The notes beneath the pieces were generated by a model, which saw nothing but the letters and a program-made list of their open reading frames with translations, did not search any database and was not told the DNA's origin. Positions 1 through 8,163 of a DNA stretch of 64,000 nt are shown here, piece by piece. The DNA lies in the NCBI RefSeq assembly GCF_026341815.1, contig NZ_JAPENX010000001.1:1116001-1180000 (forward strand), read 5' to 3'. The DNA is from Streptomyces sp. NBC_00572. GTDB lineage: Bacteria > Actinomycetota > Actinomycetes > Streptomycetales > Streptomycetaceae. Both the position numbers and the translations under genes were made by a program. The number at the start of each line of letters is the position of its first letter. Position 1 is the first letter of the stretch.

Positions 1-258
1 GGGGGCGGCCTTCAGCTCGGTCTTGCCGAGGGCGTGGGTGAGGGTGCGCGGGAACTGGCCGGCCTTGGCGTCCGTACCCATGGCCGCGGTCTTCGCGGCG
101 GCGTCGCCGAAGTCCTTGCCGCCGGTGGCGACGTCCTTCTTCTTGGTCGCGTCCTCCTTCGCGGAGGCGTCGGATCCGTCGCCTCCGCCGCAGGCCGCGA
201 GCGAAAGGGCGGCGGCGAGGGCGACGGCGGCGGCGGTGCCGCGACGGCGGAGGGACAT
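1..258 (-). CDS. Siderophore ABC transporter substrate-binding lipoprotein (N-terminal part only)
   Basis: This gene runs off the left edge; only about 86 N-terminal residues are visible. It starts at ATG 258 with an Arg-rich n-region, an Ala-rich hydrophobic core and a lipobox (Leu-Ala-Ala-Cys near residue 23), followed by a Gly/Asp/Lys-rich tether. The stretch FPRTLTHALGKTELKAAP is the typical opening of the FecB/FhuD-like domain of actinobacterial Fe-siderophore receptors. It would be anchored outside the membrane and hand ferric siderophore to an ABC permease outside the window. An iron-box palindrome lies upstream at 353-371, which supports the call. The ligand cannot be told from this fragment. 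Confidence 0.75.
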   Translation of the reverse strand, partial: MSLRRRGTAAAVALAAALSLAACGGGDGSDASAKEDATKKKDVATGGKDFGDAAAKTAAMGTDAKAGQFPRTLTHALGKTELKAAP

Positions 259-352
259 GAGAAGGCTCCTGTACGTGTCCTGGCGGGGATACGGGCGCGA
301 CCGGCCGGAGCGTACGTCCGTCCGGGTGAACGGGCGGAGTCACAGGCTCCGT

Positions 353-371
353 TTAGGTTCGCCTTACCTTA
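353..371 (-). promoter_or_regulatory. DmdR/IdeR-type iron box
   Basis: The 19-bp sequence TTAGGTTCGCCTTACCTTA matches the actinobacterial iron-box consensus TTAGGTTAGGCTAACCTAA at 15 of 19 positions. It lies about 95 bp upstream of the siderophore-receptor start, so iron-loaded DmdR1/IdeR would be expected to repress that gene. The consensus is established knowledge; binding here is inferred. Confidence 0.75.
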
Positions 372-514
372 CTCACCACCGGTAACTCCAGCACAACCGC
401 CCCCCACCCCTCAGTCGAATCGCCGCACAGCCACCCTTATGTGTGAAGTGACCCTGCTCGTGTTGTTCGGCTGGAAGTGCGAAAACTAGCTTCGTGGCCG
501 GAGGTGACGAGTCG

Positions 515-1687
515 ATGACAGCGTGTGCCATCGAGACCACGGCCGAGGACGACGACCGCGACGGGGAGCGCCCCGGGGGCGCCGCCTGGCCGACGGGCTT
601 CACGATCACGGCGAACGGCGCGTACGCGGCCAGGCTCGCAGGCGACGGGGACGCCCTGTACGTGGAGAGGTGGACCCTCGACGGCCCGGAGCCGTACGCC
701 GTCCCGCTCCCCCTCGACCAGCCGGAGGAGCCCGGCACCCAGTTGCTGCCCCTCGCCGACGGCCGGGTCCTGGTGGCCCGCCGGGTGGACGGGCGGCGGA
801 ACACGTTCTCGCTGCTCTACCCCACGGGCCCGGCCACCGGGGAGCTGCGGCTCGGCGCCGTGGAGGCCCCGGGCTCCGAGCACCTGGTGCTGCTGCCGCC
901 CTCGCCGGACGGCATCTGCGCGTACGCGATGTGCGTGGGTCCCGACACGACATCCCTGTGGCTGGTCGCGGGCGGGGCCTTCGGTCCCGGGCAGGTGGCG
1001 GAGGTCAAGGGCCGCTGCTCGGGCGGGGTGTGGCTCGACCGTACGGGCCGGATGCTCGCGCTCGACCGGCGGCTCGACGGCGGGCCGGTGAAGGCGGTCG
1101 CCGTCGACCTGGAGCGGGGCGGGGAGGTGACGCCGCTGCTGCAGATCGCCGAGGACAGCAACGACCGGCTGCTCCTGGCGGATCCGGACAGCGGGCTGCT
1201 GCTGATCCGTTCCGACGCACCGTCACCGGGGCACGACCGGCTGGGCTGGGGTGTGCTCGGGAGCCTGTTGCCGGTGCGGTTCCCGGAGTGTCTGCGGCTG
1301 GACGACGCGGCGGTGACGCCGTTCGCCGTGCAGCCGGGGCAGGTACTGATGCCGGAGAGCTGCGCGGTGGCGCTGCGGATCGACGCGGCGGGCGGCAGCT
1401 GGGTGGGAACCTGGCAACCCTCGGCCCGCCGGATGGGCCAACTGGCCGCACCCGTGGGGTGGCAGGCGGGGGCGGGCCTGTGGACGGCCGGGGGCGTGCT
1501 CCGGCTGCCGTACGCGACGGCCGGGGCGCCGTGCGGGCTGGCCGACGTGGAGCTGCCGACGGAGCCCGAACCGGGGCCCGGGGCGGCCCCCGGGCCGATG
1601 GCGGCGGAGGTCGTCGAGGAGCCCCGGGTGTGCCGTCCGGTGCCGTTGCAGCAGGCTCCTCTCACCGACGGGAAACCCGCTGGCTAG
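515..1687 (+). CDS. Conserved hypothetical protein, possible beta-propeller-like
   Basis: A 390-residue soluble protein of unknown function. I chose ATG 515 over GTG 494 because GGAGGTGA sits about 7 nt before it. There is no signal peptide or membrane segment. Repeated short segments such as LLPLADGRVLVARR, LLLADPDSGLLLIRSD and WTAGGVLRLPY, with alternating hydrophobic strands and Gly/Asp turns, suggest a WD40/YVTN-like beta-propeller; that is inference only. The C-terminus is Pro/Glu rich and probably disordered. It is divergent from the siderophore receptor and shares the intergenic region with the iron box, so iron control is possible but not shown. Confidence 0.6.
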   Translation: MTACAIETTAEDDDRDGERPGGAAWPTGFTITANGAYAARLAGDGDALYVERWTLDGPEPYAVPLPLDQPEEPGTQLLPLADGRVLVARRVDGRRNTFSLLYPTGPATGELRLGAVEAPGSEHLVLLPPSPDGICAYAMCVGPDTTSLWLVAGGAFGPGQVAEVKGRCSGGVWLDRTGRMLALDRRLDGGPVKAVAVDLERGGEVTPLLQIAEDSNDRLLLADPDSGLLLIRSDAPSPGHDRLGWGVLGSLLPVRFPECLRLDDAAVTPFAVQPGQVLMPESCAVALRIDAAGGSWVGTWQPSARRMGQLAAPVGWQAGAGLWTAGGVLRLPYATAGAPCGLADVELPTEPEPGPGAAPGPMAAEVVEEPRVCRPVPLQQAPLTDGKPAG

Positions 1688-1735
1688 ACTCTCGGGCTGC
1701 ACAGCAGGACCGATGTCAACGGGGTGAGTTCGACC

Positions 1736-1870
1736 ATGTCGGAAACCAGCACGGACGGGCAGGAGCGGAACGGCTCCGGCAAGCACCGCGGTGAGGCCGC
1801 GCCGACGGAGGACTCCGCGTCCTCCCCGCACGGCCGCCACCGCCGCGAGCCCGACGCGCACGGCCGCTGA
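1736..1870 (+). CDS. Small hydrophilic protein, 44 aa
   Basis: A short reading frame starts at ATG 1736 after a GGGGTGAG ribosome-binding site. It encodes a 44-residue, highly charged, Ser/Gly/His/Arg-rich peptide (MSETSTDGQERNGSGK...) ending in HRREPDAHGR. It starts 48 nt after the preceding gene and is followed at once by a strong hairpin terminator. The layout (RBS, ORF, terminator) supports a real small gene. No domain is recognisable; it looks intrinsically disordered and no function is proposed. Confidence 0.55.
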   Translation: MSETSTDGQERNGSGKHRGEAAPTEDSASSPHGRHRREPDAHGR

Positions 1871-1893
1871 GGCCGGTTCAGGGAGCGGTAGGG

Positions 1894-1925
1894 CGAAGGG
1901 CCCCGGGTCACCCCGGGGCCCTTCG
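1894..1925. terminator. Bidirectional intrinsic hairpin terminator
   Basis: A perfect 14-bp stem (CGAAGGGCCCCGGG paired with its complement) closes a TCAC tetraloop. It lies between the 44-aa gene on the plus strand and the end of the SDR gene on the minus strand, where a terminator for both converging transcripts would be expected. Confidence 0.8.
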
Positions 1926-1979
1926 TCTTCCCCACCATCCCCCCGGCCGAACCGCACCCCGGCCGGTGGTCGCCCGGTC

Positions 1980-2924
1980 TCAGCCCTTCTTCAGGCCGAG
2001 CACCTCCGACGCCGCGAACGTCTCGCCCGCCGGGCGGGACGCGTAGTGCGGGGTCAGGAGGCCGTCGAGTTCCTCGTACGTGAACGCCTCCTTGGCCGTG
2101 TCGAACTTCGCCGCGACCTTGGGCCGGTCCACGATCGCGACCATCCCGCCGTGGACGACGAGCAGTTGGCCGTTGACCCCGGCCGCCGCAGGGGAGGCGA
2201 GGTAGCCGACGAGCGGCGCCACGTGCTCCGGGGACAGCGGGTCGAGGTCACCCTCGGCCGTCGGCTCGGCGAAGCCGGCGAAGACGTCCTCCGTCATCCG
2301 GGTGCGCGCCCGCGGGCAGATGGCGTTGGCCGTCACCCCGTAGCGGGCGAGCGCGAGTGCCGACGAGGTGGTCAGGCCCACGATGCCGCCCTTGGCCGCC
2401 GCGTAGTTGGGCTGACCGGCCGAACCGGCGAGGAAGGCCTCGGACGAGGTGTTGACGATCCGGCCGTACACGCCGGGCTCCCCCGCCTTCGCGCGGGTCC
2501 TCCAGTGCACCGCGGCAAAGTGGGTGGTGTTGAAGTGGCCCTTGAGGTGGACCCGTATGACCGAGTCCCACTCCTCCTCGCTCATCGAGAAGACCATCCG
2601 GTCGCGCAGGATGCCCGCGTTGTTGACCAGGATGTCCAGCTTGCCGAACTCGGCGACGGCCAGGTCGATCAGGGCCCGCGCCGTCTCGAAGTCGGCGATG
2701 TCGCCGAGGTGCGCGACCGCTGCGCCGCCCGTCGCGCGGATCTCCGCGGCGACCTCCTCGGCGGGTGCGGCGGAGGCCGCTCCCGAGCCGTCGCGGCCGG
2801 GCTGGCCGTAGTCGTTGACGACGACGGCCGCGCCGAGCCGGGCCAGTTCCAGGGCCTCGGCGCGGCCGAGCCCCCGGCCCGCGCCGGTGACGATCGCGCT
2901 CAGTCCCTCAAGAGGGAGTGACAT
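1980..2924 (-). CDS. Short-chain dehydrogenase/reductase, Hsd4A-like
   Basis: A 314-residue SDR. It has the nucleotide-binding TGAGRGLG motif near the N-terminus, NNAG in the middle, the catalytic Ser in NTSSEA and the YAAAK pair. The length and the C-terminal extension past the Rossmann core resemble Hsd4A (Rv3502c) and the dehydrogenase part of peroxisomal multifunctional enzymes, which oxidise the 3-hydroxyacyl-CoA formed in beta-oxidation. It is last in a three-gene minus-strand operon (MaoC hydratase, alcohol dehydrogenase, this gene; 14 nt gap), so hydration and dehydrogenation are encoded together. The operon promoter carries a KstR box. Sterol side-chain CoA thioesters are the inferred substrate. 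Confidence 0.85.
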   Translation of the reverse strand: MSLPLEGLSAIVTGAGRGLGRAEALELARLGAAVVVNDYGQPGRDGSGAASAAPAEEVAAEIRATGGAAVAHLGDIADFETARALIDLAVAEFGKLDILVNNAGILRDRMVFSMSEEEWDSVIRVHLKGHFNTTHFAAVHWRTRAKAGEPGVYGRIVNTSSEAFLAGSAGQPNYAAAKGGIVGLTTSSALALARYGVTANAICPRARTRMTEDVFAGFAEPTAEGDLDPLSPEHVAPLVGYLASPAAAGVNGQLLVVHGGMVAIVDRPKVAAKFDTAKEAFTYEELDGLLTPHYASRPAGETFAASEVLGLKKG

Positions 2925-2938
2925 GGGTCGGGGTCCTC

Positions 2939-4015
2939 TCAGATCTCGATGCAGGTACGGAGCGCGGCACCCGTCCGCATCTGCTCCAGGGCCTCGTTGA
3001 TGCCCGCGAGCGGGACGCGGTGGGTGATGAGCGACTCCAGGTCGATGCGGCCGGCCCGCCAGAGCGCGATGGCCCGCTCGTAGGAGCGGAGGACGTCGCC
3101 GCCGCCGTACATGGAGGGCAGGATCCGCTTCTCGTCGAAGAACAGCTCGAACATGCTGAGCTGGAGGTAGTCGTCGAGGGCGCCCGCGCCGACGACGCAG
3201 AGGGTGCCGCCGCGCCGGGTGTTCTCGTACGCGGTGCGGGCGGTGGCGGACTTGCCGACGACCTCGAAGACGTAGTCGAAGCCCTCGCCGGCGGTGATCC
3301 GCTGTTTGGCGTCGGCGAGCGCGTCCGGGGCGACGGCCTCGGTGGCGCCGAAGCGCAGCGCGGCCTCGCGGCGGGACTCGACGGGGTCGACGGCGATGAT
3401 CTGGGCGGCGCCCTGGAGTTTGGCGCCCTGGATCGCGGAGATGCCGACGCCTCCACAGCCGATGACGGCGACCGAGGAACCGGCCTCCACCTTGGCCGTG
3501 TTGATGGCGGCGCCGAGTCCGGTGGTGACGCCGCAGCCGATGAGGGCGGCGATGTCGAAGGGCACGTCGTCGGGGATGGGGACGGCACAGCCCGCGTCGA
3601 CGACGACCTCCTCGGCGAAGGTGCCGGTGCCGGCGAAGCCGAAGACGTCCCCGCCGGGGCGCTTGAAGTTGGGTGTTCCGGCGTTCATGAAGCCGGCCAG
3701 GCACAGCTGGGTCTGGCCACGCTTGCAGGCGGGACAGCTGCCACAGGCGGGCAGCCAGCAGAGCAGGACCCGCTGGCCCTGGGCGAGTCCGGTGACGCCG
3801 TCGCCGACGTCGAGGATCTCGCCCGCGCCCTCGTGGCCGGGGATGAAGGGGGCGGGCTGCGGGAGGACGCCGCTCATCGCGGAGACGTCGGAGTGGCAGA
3901 GGCCGGTGGCTCGGACCCGGATCTTCACCTTGCCGGGGCCGAAGCCCACCGCCTCGACGTCGTCGACGACTTCGAGCTTGTCCTGGCCGATCTCGTGCAG
4001 TACGGCTGCGCGCAT
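2939..4015 (-). CDS. Zinc-dependent medium-chain alcohol dehydrogenase
   Basis: A 358-residue MDR-family alcohol dehydrogenase. Catalytic zinc ligands are seen in GLCHSD and in GHEGAGE. The structural-zinc lobe CGSCPACKRGQTQLC has all four cysteines. The NAD-binding fold carries VIGCGGVGIS. The long form with GFMNAGTPNF resembles mycothiol/NDMA-type and class III-like actinobacterial enzymes. Placed between the MaoC and Hsd4A-like genes under a KstR box, it could oxidise the C26 alcohol made by CYP125 to the aldehyde; that is inference. The alternative is a general alcohol dehydrogenase that happens to be co-transcribed. Confidence 0.9.
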   Translation of the reverse strand: MRAAVLHEIGQDKLEVVDDVEAVGFGPGKVKIRVRATGLCHSDVSAMSGVLPQPAPFIPGHEGAGEILDVGDGVTGLAQGQRVLLCWLPACGSCPACKRGQTQLCLAGFMNAGTPNFKRPGGDVFGFAGTGTFAEEVVVDAGCAVPIPDDVPFDIAALIGCGVTTGLGAAINTAKVEAGSSVAVIGCGGVGISAIQGAKLQGAAQIIAVDPVESRREAALRFGATEAVAPDALADAKQRITAGEGFDYVFEVVGKSATARTAYENTRRGGTLCVVGAGALDDYLQLSMFELFFDEKRILPSMYGGGDVLRSYERAIALWRAGRIDLESLITHRVPLAGINEALEQMRTGAALRTCIEI

Positions 4016-4039
4016 GGTGCGGCTCCCTCCGGGATGGGT

Positions 4040-4894
4040 CTACGAGTGTTCGACGAGGGTGTCGGCGAGCACGGGCGCGTCGGCGCGCTCCGCGGCCGTC
4101 ACGGTCACCTGGACGCGGCCCTCGTCGGCCCACATCCGGATGCGCAGCGTCTCGCCGGGGAAGACGATCCCGGCGAATCGGGTGCGGTACGAGCGGACGC
4201 GGGCGACGTCTCCGCCGAGCATCGTGTCCACCACCGCCTTGAGGGTCATGCCGTACGTGCAGAGTCCGTGCAGGATCGGCCGGTCGAAGCCGGCGAGCGC
4301 GGCGAACTCGGGGTCGGCGTGGAGCGGGTTCCAGTCGCCGGAGAGCCGGTAGAGCAGCGCCTGGTCCTCCCGTACGGGCCGTTCGACGGTCTTGTCGGGG
4401 TCGCGGCCGGGGAGTTCGAGGCGCTCGGAGGGTCCGCGGTCGCCGCCCCAGCCGCCCTCTCCCCGTACGAAGATCTGCGCGTCGCTGGTCCACAGCGGGC
4501 CGTCGTCGTCGGCGATCTCGGAGCGCAGGACGAGGACGGCCGCCTTGCCCTTGTCGTACACGGCGGCGACGCGGGAGGTGGTGACGGCCCGGCCGGCCAC
4601 GGGGACGGGGCGGTGGAGGGTGATCGACTGGCCGCCGTGCAGGACGGCCGCGAGGTCGATGTCGATGCCGGGGGCGGAGAGCCCGCCGACGACGCCCATC
4701 CCGGCGCCCGCGACGGTGGCGAAGCTGGGCAGGACGTGGAGCCTGGATTCGAGGGTGTAGCGGAGCTCGTCGGGGTCGGTCGCCGGGGTGCCTGCGCCCA
4801 GGCCCAGGTGGTAGAGCTGGACGTCCTTGTGGTCCCAGGAGATCTCGGCGCTGCGGGGTTCGGCGGCGACGGCCTTGGCGGGGTCGATGGGCAT
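4040..4894 (-). CDS. MaoC-like enoyl-CoA hydratase (double hotdog), Hsd4B-like
   Basis: A 284-residue protein with two hotdog folds. The C-terminal half carries the hydratase-2 signature YRLSGDWNPLHADPEFA with the catalytic Asp and His, followed by GFDRPILHGLCTYG. The length and design match Rv3538 (Hsd4B), which hydrates enoyl-CoA esters. ATG 4894 is preferred over the longer frame reaching 5110: GAGGAG lies about 10 nt upstream and MPIDPAKA is the usual family start. It is the first gene of the operon whose promoter region holds a perfect KstR box (4994-5007) and a second palindrome (5071-5085). Confidence 0.87.
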   Translation of the reverse strand: MPIDPAKAVAAEPRSAEISWDHKDVQLYHLGLGAGTPATDPDELRYTLESRLHVLPSFATVAGAGMGVVGGLSAPGIDIDLAAVLHGGQSITLHRPVPVAGRAVTTSRVAAVYDKGKAAVLVLRSEIADDDGPLWTSDAQIFVRGEGGWGGDRGPSERLELPGRDPDKTVERPVREDQALLYRLSGDWNPLHADPEFAALAGFDRPILHGLCTYGMTLKAVVDTMLGGDVARVRSYRTRFAGIVFPGETLRIRMWADEGRVQVTVTAAERADAPVLADTLVEHS

Positions 4895-4993
4895 CGGGCT
4901 GCTGCTCCTCGTGGCGGGGAAGACCTCGGCACGGCCGTCCGCACCGTCGGCCGCACCGAGGCCGTGCGGGGACCTTCCCGTACGCGGCCGTTC

Positions 4994-5007
4994 TAGAACG
5001 CGTTCTA
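4994..5007 (-). promoter_or_regulatory. KstR box upstream of the maoC-adh-SDR operon
   Basis: TAGAACGCGTTCTA is a perfect palindrome and matches the KstR consensus TnnAACnnGTTnnA fully. It lies about 100 bp upstream of the MaoC start and just downstream of a possible minus-strand -10 element (TATACAT, around 5024-5030), a classic repressor position. Confidence 0.75.
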
Positions 5008-5070
5008 GGTCGGTGGTCCCCATGTATAGCCGAGGCGGGGAGAGTTGGGAAGCCTCCCGACAGCCGCCAC

Positions 5071-5085
5071 CTGACGGTACGTCAG
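5071..5085. promoter_or_regulatory. Recurrent palindrome A (CTGACGGTACGTCAG)
   Basis: This 15-bp palindrome lies between the MaoC operon and the divergent ABC exporter. Close relatives occur at 15089-15103, 24569-24583, 40438-40452 and 51814-51828, each time before a sterol/lipid-type gene. The binding factor is unknown to me; a TetR-type operator is plausible. Confidence 0.5.
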
Positions 5086-5156
5086 AAGTGTCTCTCGGTA
5101 CATTTGTCACGGCCAGGTCCGTACGTACGCGCCTGCCGGTGGGGGCGGCGGATTCG

Positions 5157-5162
5157 TAACGT
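5157..5162 (+). promoter_or_regulatory. -10 element of a probable leaderless promoter (TAACGT)
   Basis: TAACGT sits exactly 7 nt before the ATG of the ABC ATPase gene, which lacks a Shine-Dalgarno sequence. TGCCGG at 5134-5139, 17 nt further upstream, could be the -35. This is the typical layout of actinobacterial leaderless transcripts. Confidence 0.45.
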
Positions 5163-5169
5163 CGTCCTC

Positions 5170-6105
5170 ATGACAAAGGACCCCCTGACAAGGGACACCG
5201 ACGAACCGGCGGTCGCCTTTCACGACGTGACCAAGACCTTCGGCGCCGTCCGCGCCGCCGACGGGCTCGACCTCACCGTCCGGCGCGGCGAGACGGTGGC
5301 CCTGCTCGGCCGCAACGGCGCCGGAAAGTCGACCGCCGTCAGCCTGCTCCTCGGCCTCGACGAGCCCGACAGCGGCCGGGTCCGCCTCTTCGGCGGGACC
5401 CCGGCCCGCGCCGTCGCGGCCGGGCGGGTCGGCGCGATGCTCCAGGAGGGCCGCACCACCCCCAGGGTCACCGTCGGCGAGGTCGTCTCCTTCGTCGCCC
5501 GGACCTACCCGTCACCGATGCCCGTCGCCGAGGCCCTCGCCCTCGCCGGACTCACCGAGTTCGCCGGGCGCCGGGTGGGCCGGCTCTCCGGGGGCCAGGC
5601 GCAGCGGGTCCGCTTCGCGATCGCGCTCGTCGGAAACCCCGAGCTGGTCGTCCTGGACGAGCCGACCGCCGCCCTCGACGTCGAGGCCCGCCAGGAGTTC
5701 TGGGAGGCCATGCGCGGCTACGCACGGCGGGGCAACACCGTCCTCTTCTCCACCCACTACCTGGAGGAGGCCGACGCGTACGCCGACCGGATCGTCGTCC
5801 TCGACGCCGGCCGGATCGTCGCCGACGGAACCGGCGAGGAGCTCAAGCGGGCCGCCGGCGGCAGCCTCGTCTCCTTCGACCTGGCGGGCAGCCCGACGGA
5901 GTGGCTCGGGACGCTGCCCGGGGTCACCTCCGTCGAGATCCGGGGCGACCGCGCCCGGCTGCGTACCGAGGACTCCGACGCCACGGTCCGCGCCCTCGCC
6001 GCGCGGGACGCGATCCGCTCCCTGGAGGTCACCCACGCCTCCCTGAACGACGCCTTCCTCACCCTGTCCCACCGGAACCGCGAACGACTGGAGCCCGCGC
6101 GATGA
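5170..6105 (+). CDS. ABC exporter ATP-binding protein, DrrA-like
   Basis: A 311-residue ATPase with Walker A GRNGAGKST, signature LSGGQAQRV, Walker B LVVLDEPTAALD and the switch-His loop STHYLEEADAY. The C-terminal extension of about 90 residues is typical of DrrA/CcmA-like drug-export ATPases. ATG 5170 is chosen although a longer frame begins at 5104, because a -10-like TAACGT lies 7 nt upstream and the family start (short N-terminus, then AVAFHDVTKTFG) fits. It overlaps the permease gene by ATGA and heads an ATPase-permease-kinase-regulator operon, so it probably exports an envelope-active compound sensed by the two-component system. The substrate is unknown. Confidence 0.9.
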   Translation: MTKDPLTRDTDEPAVAFHDVTKTFGAVRAADGLDLTVRRGETVALLGRNGAGKSTAVSLLLGLDEPDSGRVRLFGGTPARAVAAGRVGAMLQEGRTTPRVTVGEVVSFVARTYPSPMPVAEALALAGLTEFAGRRVGRLSGGQAQRVRFAIALVGNPELVVLDEPTAALDVEARQEFWEAMRGYARRGNTVLFSTHYLEEADAYADRIVVLDAGRIVADGTGEELKRAAGGSLVSFDLAGSPTEWLGTLPGVTSVEIRGDRARLRTEDSDATVRALAARDAIRSLEVTHASLNDAFLTLSHRNRERLEPAR

Positions 6106-6824
6106 TCACCGCGTACGTACGCCTCGAAGTCCGTCGCGCCCTGCGCGAGACCGGATTCGTCATCGGCAGCATCGGCGTCCCCGTGATGATGTACCTCCTC
6201 TTCACCAACCTCGGCGGCCAGAACGAGCCCGAGTGGCGGACCGCCTCCATGGTCGGCATGGCGGCGTACGGGGCCCTCGGTGCCGCGCTCTCCGTCGGCA
6301 ACGGAGTCGCCGAGGACAAGACGACCGGCTGGTTGCGCCAGCTGCGCATCACACCCATGACACCCCTCCAGGTGGTGACCGGCCGCACCCTGACCGGCGC
6401 GGTGGTCGTCCTCCCGGCCATCGCCGCGGTCCTCCTGGCGGGCGGACTCGTCAACGGCGTGCGCATGGCGGCCTGGCAATGGCTCGCGGTCGCCGTCACG
6501 CTCTGGCTGGGCTCGCTGCCGTTCACGCTGCTCGGCCTCGGCAACGGGTACCGGCTCACGGCCCAGACGACGGGTGTCGTGAACGTCGCCTGCAACCTGG
6601 GGCTGGCGGTCGTCGGCGGTCTGTGGTTCCCGGTCGTCCTCTTCCCCGACTGGCTGCGCACGATCTCGGAGTTCACGCCGACGAACCGTTTCGCGGAGCT
6701 GGGCGTGAAGATCGCGGAGGGGACGGCGCCGGGGGCGGCGACCCTGGCCGTACTGCTCGGATGGGCGACGCTGTTCGGCACGTACGCGGCGATCTCGTAC
6801 CGTCGTTCCGCGAAGACGGCATGA
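6102..6824 (+). CDS. ABC-2 type exporter permease
   Basis: A 240-residue membrane protein with about six hydrophobic segments. It contains the ABC-2 pattern of a cytosolic amphipathic region (DKTTGWLRQLRITPMTP) and a conserved C-terminal loop (FPDWLRTISEFTPTNRFAELGVKI). Its start overlaps the ATPase stop (ATGA), indicating translational coupling. It should form the membrane half of a DrrAB-like exporter. The histidine kinase starts 10 nt downstream. Confidence 0.9.
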   Translation: MITAYVRLEVRRALRETGFVIGSIGVPVMMYLLFTNLGGQNEPEWRTASMVGMAAYGALGAALSVGNGVAEDKTTGWLRQLRITPMTPLQVVTGRTLTGAVVVLPAIAAVLLAGGLVNGVRMAAWQWLAVAVTLWLGSLPFTLLGLGNGYRLTAQTTGVVNVACNLGLAVVGGLWFPVVLFPDWLRTISEFTPTNRFAELGVKIAEGTAPGAATLAVLLGWATLFGTYAAISYRRSAKTA

Positions 6825-6834
6825 GGGGGCGGAC

Positions 6835-8007
6835 ATGTGCAGACACTGGGGACGCGTCGCGGCCGCACGCGCGCGGGCACTACCGGACCGGGGCCCGAAC
6901 GGGCTGAGCCTCCTCCCGTGGCTGCTCATGGGCCTGGGCGCGCTCTCCCACCTCCTCGGGGGCGAGGCCCCGAACCCCTGGATCGGCGCCCTCGGCCTCC
7001 TCACCTTCAACACGCTCTACATCGCGATCGTCATCCGCGCCTTCCACCCGCCCAGCCGGGAGGCGCCCCTGACCTGGGGGCTGCTCGCCGCCCTCGGCGC
7101 ACTGACCTTCGGGCTCGCCATCGGCTACGGGCGGGAGTGGCTGCTCCTCTTCCCGCTGCTCGGCCTCGCGGTCGGGGCGGTCGTGCGACGCGGGTGGCTC
7201 CTGCGGTGGATCACCCTCCCGCTGGTCGTCGCGGTGGGCGTGGTGACGTTCTGGCGGGACGGCTGGGACTCCGCCGGCGTCGTGTACGGCACGTTCATCT
7301 CGGTGATGGTGACGGCGGCGATCCTCGCCCTGGACGAGACGGTCCGGCAGCTGCGGGCGACCCGGGAGGAACTGGCCAGGGCGGCCGTCGAGAAGGAGCG
7401 GCTGCGGTTCTCCCGCGACCTGCACGACCTGCTCGGTCACACGCTCTCGGTGATCGTGGTGAAGTCCGAGGTGGTACGCCGCCTGGCGCCCCACGACCTC
7501 GACGCCGCACTCGCCCAGGTCACGGACATCGAGTCCGTCGGCCGCCAGGCGCTCACCGAGATCAGGGAGGCCGTCACCGGCTACCGCGAGGGCAGCCTCG
7601 CCACCGAGCTGGACCGGGCGCGCGACGCGCTCTCCTCGGCCGGCATCGAACCGGTCGTACGCCGCTCGGGCCCGCTCCTGGAACCGCAGACGGAGGCCCT
7701 GCTCAGCTGGGTGGTGCGGGAGTCCACGACGAACGCGGTACGGCACAGCGGCGCGTCCCGCTGCGTGATCGCCCTGGACGGCACCACCGACCGGGTCCGC
7801 CTCACGGTGACCGACGACGGCCGGGGCCCGGTCGTCGCCCCCGACGCCACCCCGGGCAGCGGCCTACGAGGGCTGCGCGAGCGGGTCGCGGCGGCGGGCG
7901 GCACTCTCGACTCGGGACCGGCTCCGCGGGGCGGGTTCCGGGTCACCGCGGAGCTCCCCGCGGAGAACCCCGGCCCGCCCGCCTGCGAGGAAGACCGAGC
8001 TCACTGA
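6835..8007 (+). CDS. Sensor histidine kinase (HisKA_3 / NarL-type, DesK-like)
   Basis: A 390-residue kinase. The N-terminal ~150 residues hold five or so membrane spans with short loops, so it probably senses within or near the bilayer. A short coiled coil leads to the HisKA_3 phosphoacceptor (RFSRDLHDLLGHTLSVI, His in DLHDLLGH). The HATPase domain shows ESTTNAVRHSGAS, VTDDGRGP and GSGLRGLRERV. It follows the ABC permease by 10 nt and precedes its response regulator, the arrangement of LiaSR/DesKR-like systems that control the adjacent exporter. Confidence 0.92.
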   Translation: MCRHWGRVAAARARALPDRGPNGLSLLPWLLMGLGALSHLLGGEAPNPWIGALGLLTFNTLYIAIVIRAFHPPSREAPLTWGLLAALGALTFGLAIGYGREWLLLFPLLGLAVGAVVRRGWLLRWITLPLVVAVGVVTFWRDGWDSAGVVYGTFISVMVTAAILALDETVRQLRATREELARAAVEKERLRFSRDLHDLLGHTLSVIVVKSEVVRRLAPHDLDAALAQVTDIESVGRQALTEIREAVTGYREGSLATELDRARDALSSAGIEPVVRRSGPLLEPQTEALLSWVVRESTTNAVRHSGASRCVIALDGTTDRVRLTVTDDGRGPVVAPDATPGSGLRGLRERVAAAGGTLDSGPAPRGGFRVTAELPAENPGPPACEEDRAH

Positions 8008-8163
8008 TCCGGCGTCCTGATGCCCCTCGGCATCGGGCCCATGGGAAGCGGCGTGTTGCTCATGCGGTCACTCCGGGCGGCGCACCACCCCTGTCCAGCG
8101 AGCCGTCCGTCCTACCCTTTGATGGTGACCGAGATGCCGCAGGACCACCGCCCGGGAAAGTCT

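Noticed and set aside
1980..4493. One 837-codon minus-strand frame covering the SDR and the two upstream genes
   Set aside because: Only the last 314 codons are an SDR. The rest is an Arg/Pro-rich antisense-like shadow of the alcohol dehydrogenase and MaoC genes, which have clear motifs in their own frames.
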